Origin: an uncultured Eubacteriales bacterium
Lineage (GTDB): Bacteria; Bacillota; Clostridia; Tissierellales; Peptoniphilaceae
Assembly (NCBI GenBank): GCA_900539225.1
Contig: UQBO01000004.1
Span: forward strand, 62,001-126,000
Reading direction: 5' to 3'
DNA length: 64,000 nucleotides
Each line of letters starts with the position of its first letter. The stretch's first letter is position 1. Position numbers and translations under genes: made by a program. The notes beneath the pieces were generated by a model. That model saw nothing but the letters and a program-made list of their open reading frames with translations. It searched no databases and was not told where the DNA came from. Shown one piece after another: positions 59,930 through 64,000 of the stretch.

Positions 59930-61579
59930 CTATTTCTTTAGTAAATATATTAGTGCTACAAGTCCAAGTATTGTATATAAATATATGAATGGAGTGTTTA
60001 AAAATATTAACAAAGCATTTAGTCCAGCAAATATACTTATTATAAACATAGTTGCCATTCCTGCCCAAAAATATCCTTTTTGACCATTCTTAATTTTTGC
60101 AACATCCATTGAAAATGGTATATTCTTAAGCATAAGCTCTGAAGCAATAATACATGATAGCATTATAAATATTATTGGATTGATGTAGTCAATAAACCAA
60201 GCATTTCTTATAAAGAATGACATTATCATCGCATTTATGAGTATTGGTACAAATATAAAGGCAAATAAGCCTCCTTTTTTTACGCCATTTCTATATTCTT
60301 TAAGTCTTAGATTGCCTGTGATTAAATGTATTATTGATGCTTTATAGTTTGTAGCATAATTTAAAATTTGCCAAATGCTCATAGCCATCATAGCCGACAT
60401 ATAATTAATTAAAGTCACAAACCTCGCATGATCTTTTAAAGCTGTTTCAGCCATTGGATCGCTACCTTTTTTAAACATTGCAAAATAAAATATCAGCGGA
60501 TAAACTATAATCATTAGTGATAAAGATCCGAGTTGAAACTTTAGTTTTTCATCAGAGCCCTTCATCCAAAAGACCATGTTTACCCCAGCCTTCTCCATAT
60601 CATTCTTAGCAAAGAATTTATTTGTAAGTCTTTGTAAAAAGCTTTCCTTCTTATTTATAATAACTTTATCCTTTTTAGATAGTATCTCTTCAAAATCCTT
60701 GGATATAGCTGTGTTTATAGCGATAAGTGCTACGAATAGTACTATTAATAAAACAGTGTAAATAATATTTACAGTATCAAAATTGCCATAAATTAATTCA
60801 AATGGTCCTGTAAACCACATTGGTATAAATAAATATTTAAATGACTCACTTGTAAATACTCTTAAAGCTGTTTCTTTGTCAATAGCGTTAGCAATAATTT
60901 GAAATCCTACCATAATAATAACAAATATAAGTACTTGAACTGTTGTTATGATAGACTTTATATTAAGATTTTTAAAGATTTTAAATAATACATAATAAAA
61001 AATATATTCAAACATTACAAGGCTTATAGAAAGCATAATTACTTCTAAAAGCAGTATAAAAAACTCTTGTGGCCTTTTAACTAATGTGATTATTAGTGCC
61101 GGACCAAACATAATTAAGCTTAGCTTTACAATGTATATAATTAGTGAGATTAATCTTGCTAAGTTTACTTCTCTTTCGCCGACAGGCTTATAAAGAAGTA
61201 TATCTCTGTCTCTGGTATCTATAAGGACTTCAGTAAAGTCAACAACTATACCTGCAAAGAACAAAAATATACCCACAGCAAATAATACAGTGTATCTTGT
61301 TTTTACATCATCAACACTAGCGCAAAGTCCTGCTAATACCAGGCCATATATCAAAAATAATATGTAGCCTTTCTTGAAAAAGCTATTGTTTTGAAAAAAT
61401 TCACTTACTTTGCTCTTGCTTTCTTGACCCGAAAAACCGTTAGAAAAAGCAGATGTCCTTCTATTCTCCATAATTAGCTTAGCCTTAAGTATTGCTCTAA
61501 GCTTGTCATAATCAACTTTTAGTCCTCTAAAAAGCGGCTTGAATAAGTCAAGCACCTTTAGTGAGAATAGTTTAAACAT
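59930..61579 (-). CDS. Putative ABC exporter membrane subunit
   Basis: About 549 residues with some 12 hydrophobic segments. I do not recognise a named family; it looks like an ABC-2-type exporter permease. A basic N-terminal region (about 1-75) and a cytoplasmic loop near 300-335 (KKDKVIINKKESFLQRLTNKFFAK) are present. The start is ATG 61579, within GCGATGTTTAA, so it overlaps the ATPase stop by 8 bases and the two are surely coupled. Confidence 0.8.
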   Translation of the reverse strand: MFKLFSLKVLDLFKPLFRGLKVDYDKLRAILKAKLIMENRRTSAFSNGFSGQESKSKVSEFFQNNSFFKKGYILFLIYGLVLAGLCASVDDVKTRYTVLFAVGIFLFFAGIVVDFTEVLIDTRDRDILLYKPVGEREVNLARLISLIIYIVKLSLIMFGPALIITLVKRPQEFFILLLEVIMLSISLVMFEYIFYYVLFKIFKNLNIKSIITTVQVLIFVIIMVGFQIIANAIDKETALRVFTSESFKYLFIPMWFTGPFELIYGNFDTVNIIYTVLLIVLFVALIAINTAISKDFEEILSKKDKVIINKKESFLQRLTNKFFAKNDMEKAGVNMVFWMKGSDEKLKFQLGSLSLMIIVYPLIFYFAMFKKGSDPMAETALKDHARFVTLINYMSAMMAMSIWQILNYATNYKASIIHLITGNLRLKEYRNGVKKGGLFAFIFVPILINAMIMSFFIRNAWFIDYINPIIFIMLSCIIASELMLKNIPFSMDVAKIKNGQKGYFWAGMATMFIISIFAGLNALLIFLNTPFIYLYTILGLVALIYLLKK

Positions 61580-62363
61580 CGCTCTCACCCATAGCCGCAA
61601 CAAATTCTTCCGCTAATTCTTTATGATTAGTAAAACCAGTTACTTCATTAAATATATTTTCAAGTGATTCTTCATTGTCCTCACTATTATTAAGACTCTT
61701 CTTAATATTATCAATGCTGTCGTTCAAGATAACTCTACCATTTTGCAAAAGTATGATCTTGTCAGATAGTTTTTCAACAACCTCTAAGATGTGTGATGAG
61801 TAAAATATAGTCTTGCCCTTATTCTTAAGTTTAGCAAGAATTTCTTTTATAACGAGTACAGAGTTTGCGTCTATACCGCTTAGTGGCTCATCTAAAAAGA
61901 CTATGTCTGGATCGTGTAATAGCGATAAGATAAATAGATACTTTTGCCTCATACCTTTTGAAAATGACGATATTTGTGAATCCATCGAGTCTTTCATATC
62001 AAGCACTTCTAGCATAGTCTTAGCTCTTTTAACAGCACTTTCTAGATCAATTTCATATAGAGCTGCATTTAGCTCTATGTTTTCTCTTGCAGTTAAATTC
62101 TCATAAACTTCACTTGCTTCTGGCACGTAGCCTATCCTCTTCTTGTAATCAAGTGAGTTTTTAATATTCTTTCCAAATACAAAAACATCTCCGTAGTAAC
62201 CTCTATTTAGACCCATAATTATTTTTATTGTTGTTGATTTACCAGCTCCATTAGGTCCAATGTAGCCAATGATTTCGCCGGAATTGACAGAAAAGTTTAC
62301 ATCTTTTAAGATTTCTTTACCGTCAAAAGCGTTAGATAAGTGCTCTACTTTTAATATCTCCAT
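61572..62363 (-). CDS. ABC transporter ATP-binding protein
   Basis: 263 residues. Walker A GPNGAGKSTTIKIIMG, Q-loop region GYVPEASEVYENLT, signature SSFSKGMRQKYLFILSLL, Walker B IVFLDEPLSGID and H-loop YSSHILEV. The SKGMRQK signature is that of exporter ATPases paired with ABC-2-type permeases. GGAGGAAAT precedes the ATG. Substrate unknown. Confidence 0.93.
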   Translation of the reverse strand: MEILKVEHLSNAFDGKEILKDVNFSVNSGEIIGYIGPNGAGKSTTIKIIMGLNRGYYGDVFVFGKNIKNSLDYKKRIGYVPEASEVYENLTARENIELNAALYEIDLESAVKRAKTMLEVLDMKDSMDSQISSFSKGMRQKYLFILSLLHDPDIVFLDEPLSGIDANSVLVIKEILAKLKNKGKTIFYSSHILEVVEKLSDKIILLQNGRVILNDSIDNIKKSLNNSEDNEESLENIFNEVTGFTNHKELAEEFVAAMGESDV

Positions 62364-62386
62364 ATTTCCTCCTTTTTTTTAATAGA

Positions 62387-62881
62387 TTAATTAGCTTTAA
62401 CTAAGTCTACAATATAGTCTTTGAAATCCTTACCGTTAACTGTAACTGCTCCTGTTCCTCCGAAGATATCTACGCTTATTTTGAAGAAGTTCACTACTAT
62501 AGTGTCTCCGTCAATATATTTTTCTTCTAAGTGTCCTGGAACAAAGATAAGTGTCTTATCTGCATCAATTCCGTCTAGGTTAAGCTTTTTGATTGGCTCA
62601 ACCATCATATTAACAACGCCTAAGTCTTCTGTCATCCACATATTGTTGTTCCAGAATTTCTTTTCTTCTTTTGAAGCGTCGCTTAAAAGTTCATTATTTG
62701 ATATGGCTGATAATACTTTTCTAACTGATTCTTCATTGAAACCTTCGCAGAATGTGTATTTCATTTCTTCTCTTTCTGCTACGCTTCTGATGTAGTCTTC
62801 AGAAACCTTTTCTCTCTCTGAAATGCTTTGCCAAAAGAAAAGCATCATCTCAATTACTTCTGTGTTAATTTTTACTGACAT
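62387..62881 (-). CDS. Protein of unknown function
   Basis: 164 residues, soluble, acidic. I do not recognise a family with certainty. Helical first half (NTEVIEMMLFFWQSISEREKVSEDYI, SVRKVLSAISNNELL) and beta-rich second half (TLIFVPGHLEEKYIDGDTIVVNFFKISVDIFGGTGAVTVNGKDFKDYI). The start follows AAGGAGGATTAAT. It is 1 base after the cvfB-like gene and before an ABC exporter. Confidence 0.75.
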   Translation of the reverse strand: MSVKINTEVIEMMLFFWQSISEREKVSEDYIRSVAEREEMKYTFCEGFNEESVRKVLSAISNNELLSDASKEEKKFWNNNMWMTEDLGVVNMMVEPIKKLNLDGIDADKTLIFVPGHLEEKYIDGDTIVVNFFKISVDIFGGTGAVTVNGKDFKDYIVDLVKAN

Positions 62882-62882
62882 A

Positions 62883-63713
62883 TTAATCCTCCTTAATTTC
62901 TATGAAATCGTCATTAATAATTATTTTTCTTTGTCTATATAAAATGGCGATTGCCCTTTTAAATGATGACTTACTCATATTAAATACTTTCCTAATCTCA
63001 TCAGGATCGCTCTTGTCTGCGTAATTCATCTTTCCTTTATTCTTTAATAATATTTCATACACTTTAAGTGAGTCACTCTTATGTTCGTTATAAGCTGACT
63101 TTTCAAGCTTAGTGCTTAGTACAAGCCTTCCGTCATCACGAACATTTTGTACCCTAAACTTCATTCTCTCTCCTACTTCATAGTCTTCGAAGACATCCTT
63201 CTTTTGAACCATGGCTTCATACTTGTCATCAATTGCTACAAATAAGCCAAATTCTCTTGATATATTATAGATGATACCATCAACAATATCTCCTTTTTTA
63301 ATATTAGTTGATCTCTCTAAAGTTTTTCTTATCTTCATAGTAGTTGCTAATCTGCCAGATTTGTCTATATATAGCTTTACTAAGACCATGGAGTTAAGCT
63401 TTGGATCTCTAATGGTTTCTGAAAATGGTAGCAAGACGTCCTTGTCAAGTCCCATGTTTAAAAAGTATCCTATCTTAGTTTTGCTCACTACTTTTAGCTC
63501 TTTTATATCGCCCACTTCGATAAATGGCAATTTAAAAGATGATACAATCTCATTATCAACTGGATAGTTGAAAATTTTAACAGTATCTCCTACGTCGTAA
63601 TTCCTTTCATTAGACTTAATATGATAAGTGTTTTTATCAAAGTCTTCAAGAGTATATTCATCACCTTTGTGATTAATTACTTTTGCTTCTATTGTTTTAC
63701 CTAAATTGTTCAT
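62883..63713 (-). CDS. CvfB-like S1-domain RNA-binding protein
   Basis: 276 residues. Several S1-like beta-barrels (GDIKELKVVSKTKIGYFLNMGLDKDVLLPFSE; KKGDIVDGIIYNISREFGLFVAIDDKYEAMV) and a C-terminal winged helix (DPDEIRKVFNMSKSSFKRAIAILYRQRKI). CvfB family members affect virulence-factor expression in staphylococci; here the role is unknown. It has its own promoter. Confidence 0.92.
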   Translation of the reverse strand: MNNLGKTIEAKVINHKGDEYTLEDFDKNTYHIKSNERNYDVGDTVKIFNYPVDNEIVSSFKLPFIEVGDIKELKVVSKTKIGYFLNMGLDKDVLLPFSETIRDPKLNSMVLVKLYIDKSGRLATTMKIRKTLERSTNIKKGDIVDGIIYNISREFGLFVAIDDKYEAMVQKKDVFEDYEVGERMKFRVQNVRDDGRLVLSTKLEKSAYNEHKSDSLKVYEILLKNKGKMNYADKSDPDEIRKVFNMSKSSFKRAIAILYRQRKIIINDDFIEIKED

Positions 63714-63742
63714 TTAATACCTCTACATAAAATTTCATGATA

Positions 63743-63771
63743 ATTATATCATAAACAATAATTTTTTTCAA
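63743..63771 (-). promoter_or_regulatory. Promoter of the cvfB-like operon
   Basis: TTGAAA (63766-63771), 17 bases, TATAAT (63743-63748) with a TGn extension, 30 bases before the start codon. Confidence 0.82.
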
Positions 63772-63827
63772 TATAAGTCAAGTCAATATAAGAGTCTTAA
63801 TCGATTGAATGAAATCATTGGCACATG

Positions 63828-63852
63828 AAAAACACCTCTAAAGCTAGAGGTG
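63828..63852 (-). terminator. Terminator of the gene at the right edge
   Basis: Perfect 8-base stem (arms 63833-63840 and 63845-63852, 4-base loop) with a T-run on the minus strand, 8 bases after the stop codon at 63860-63862. Confidence 0.88.
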
Positions 63853-63859
63853 AATTACT

Positions 63860-64000
63860 TTATTTGTCTCTATAAGCAATCATGATGTCTTCAAGTATCT
63901 CTGGTGATGTTCTTGGTGTGTATGAAAGACAGTTTGCTCCTGCATTTATAGTCTCAAGTATATGTTCGTCACTGTGGCCACCTGTAGCTATGATAGGAAA
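63860..64000 (-). CDS. 3' end of an unidentified gene, possibly a TIM-barrel protein
   Basis: The last 46 codons only; the start lies beyond the window. The peptide (PIIATGGHSDEHILETINAGANCLSYTPRTS) resembles the last strand-helix pair of a phosphate-binding beta/alpha barrel, where a Gly-Gly turn and a GA pair are common. The family cannot be named from so little sequence. Confidence 0.6.
   Translation of the reverse strand, partial: FPIIATGGHSDEHILETINAGANCLSYTPRTSPEILEDIMIAYRDK

Noticed and set aside
1..64000. CRISPR arrays, tRNA or rRNA genes, insertion sequences, prophage
   Set aside because: No regularly spaced repeats, no cloverleaf-like or rRNA sequence, and no transposase, integrase or phage genes were seen.

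Overview
The window is AT-rich DNA in which nearly every gene lies on the minus strand, so transcription runs from high to low coordinates; only two genes (12.06-13.83 kb) are on the plus strand. Gene content (selenocysteine-dependent glycine reductase, a glycine riboswitch, a YdbC/PC4-like protein, pyrD type 1B with pyrK, a CsaB-type pyruvylated wall polymer pathway, Shine-Dalgarno (SD)-led starts, many GTG and TTG starts) points to an anaerobic, amino-acid-fermenting low-GC Firmicute, probably Tissierellia/Peptoniphilaceae or a near relative. That placement is inference; no rRNA is present.

Layout, in transcription order from right to left. (1) 64.0-50.3 kb: the 3' end of an unidentified gene with its terminator, then cvfB-like, an unknown gene, an ABC exporter pair, a MATE transporter, glmU, prs, pth, mfd, a PrsA/SurA-like lipoprotein and the bL25/Ctc gene, ending in a terminator. 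(2) 50.2-41.7 kb: a tightly overlapped operon of rodA, a queG-kbl in-frame fusion, a DUF503 gene, nth, a vanW-like gene, a HAD phosphatase, trmL and a Na/phosphate symporter with a PhoU-like tail. (3) 41.6-33.9 kb: the glycine reductase operon trxB-trxA-grdE-grdA-grdB-grdC-grdD, headed by a consensus promoter and a tandem glycine riboswitch with an overlapping terminator. grdA and grdB each contain an in-frame UGA read as selenocysteine (Sec45 and Sec350). (4) 33.7-16.4 kb: a long co-directional run. An unknown membrane protein is followed by pyrB-pyrI-pyrF-pyrK-pyrD, an acpS-nnrD fusion, alr, an orphan mazF/ndoA, then wecC, glycosyltransferase, two DUF4330-like genes, a Wzy/O-antigen-ligase-like protein, a GT4-CsaB fusion and wecG/tagA (a secondary cell wall polymer locus), ending with tkt and a terminator. 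(5) 16.3-13.9 kb: a very AT-rich accessory patch with a BlaI/MecI repressor, an M56 (BlaR-like) peptidase gene split by an in-frame TAA, and a small frameshifted lipoprotein gene. (6) 13.8-12.1 kb, plus strand: 5-formyl-THF cyclo-ligase overlapping a CofE-like glutamate ligase. (7) 12.0-0 kb: ftsE-ftsX-M23 peptidase-CtpA-type protease-YdbC-lipoprotein-uvrB-uvrA-TPM protein-LemA, the last truncated by the window edge.

Functional themes. Glycine is central: the riboswitch should turn on the glycine reductase operon when glycine is abundant, TrxB/TrxA supply electrons, GrdB/GrdA/GrdE/GrdC/GrdD convert glycine to acetyl phosphate and ammonia, and KBL (fused behind QueG) interconverts glycine plus acetyl-CoA with 2-amino-3-ketobutyrate. 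A second theme is the envelope: RodA, GlmU, Alr, FtsEX with an EnvC-like hydrolase, and a pyruvylated ManNAc/ManNAcA-type wall polymer. The most unusual items are several gene fusions (QueG-KBL with an internal ribosome binding site, AcpS-NnrD, GT4-CsaB), the disrupted BlaI/M56 cassette, an orphan MazF toxin and the 5-FCL/CofE-like pair in a lineage not expected to make F420. I did not find a clearly unprecedented multi-gene system; the fusions and the 5-FCL/CofE-like pair are the best leads.
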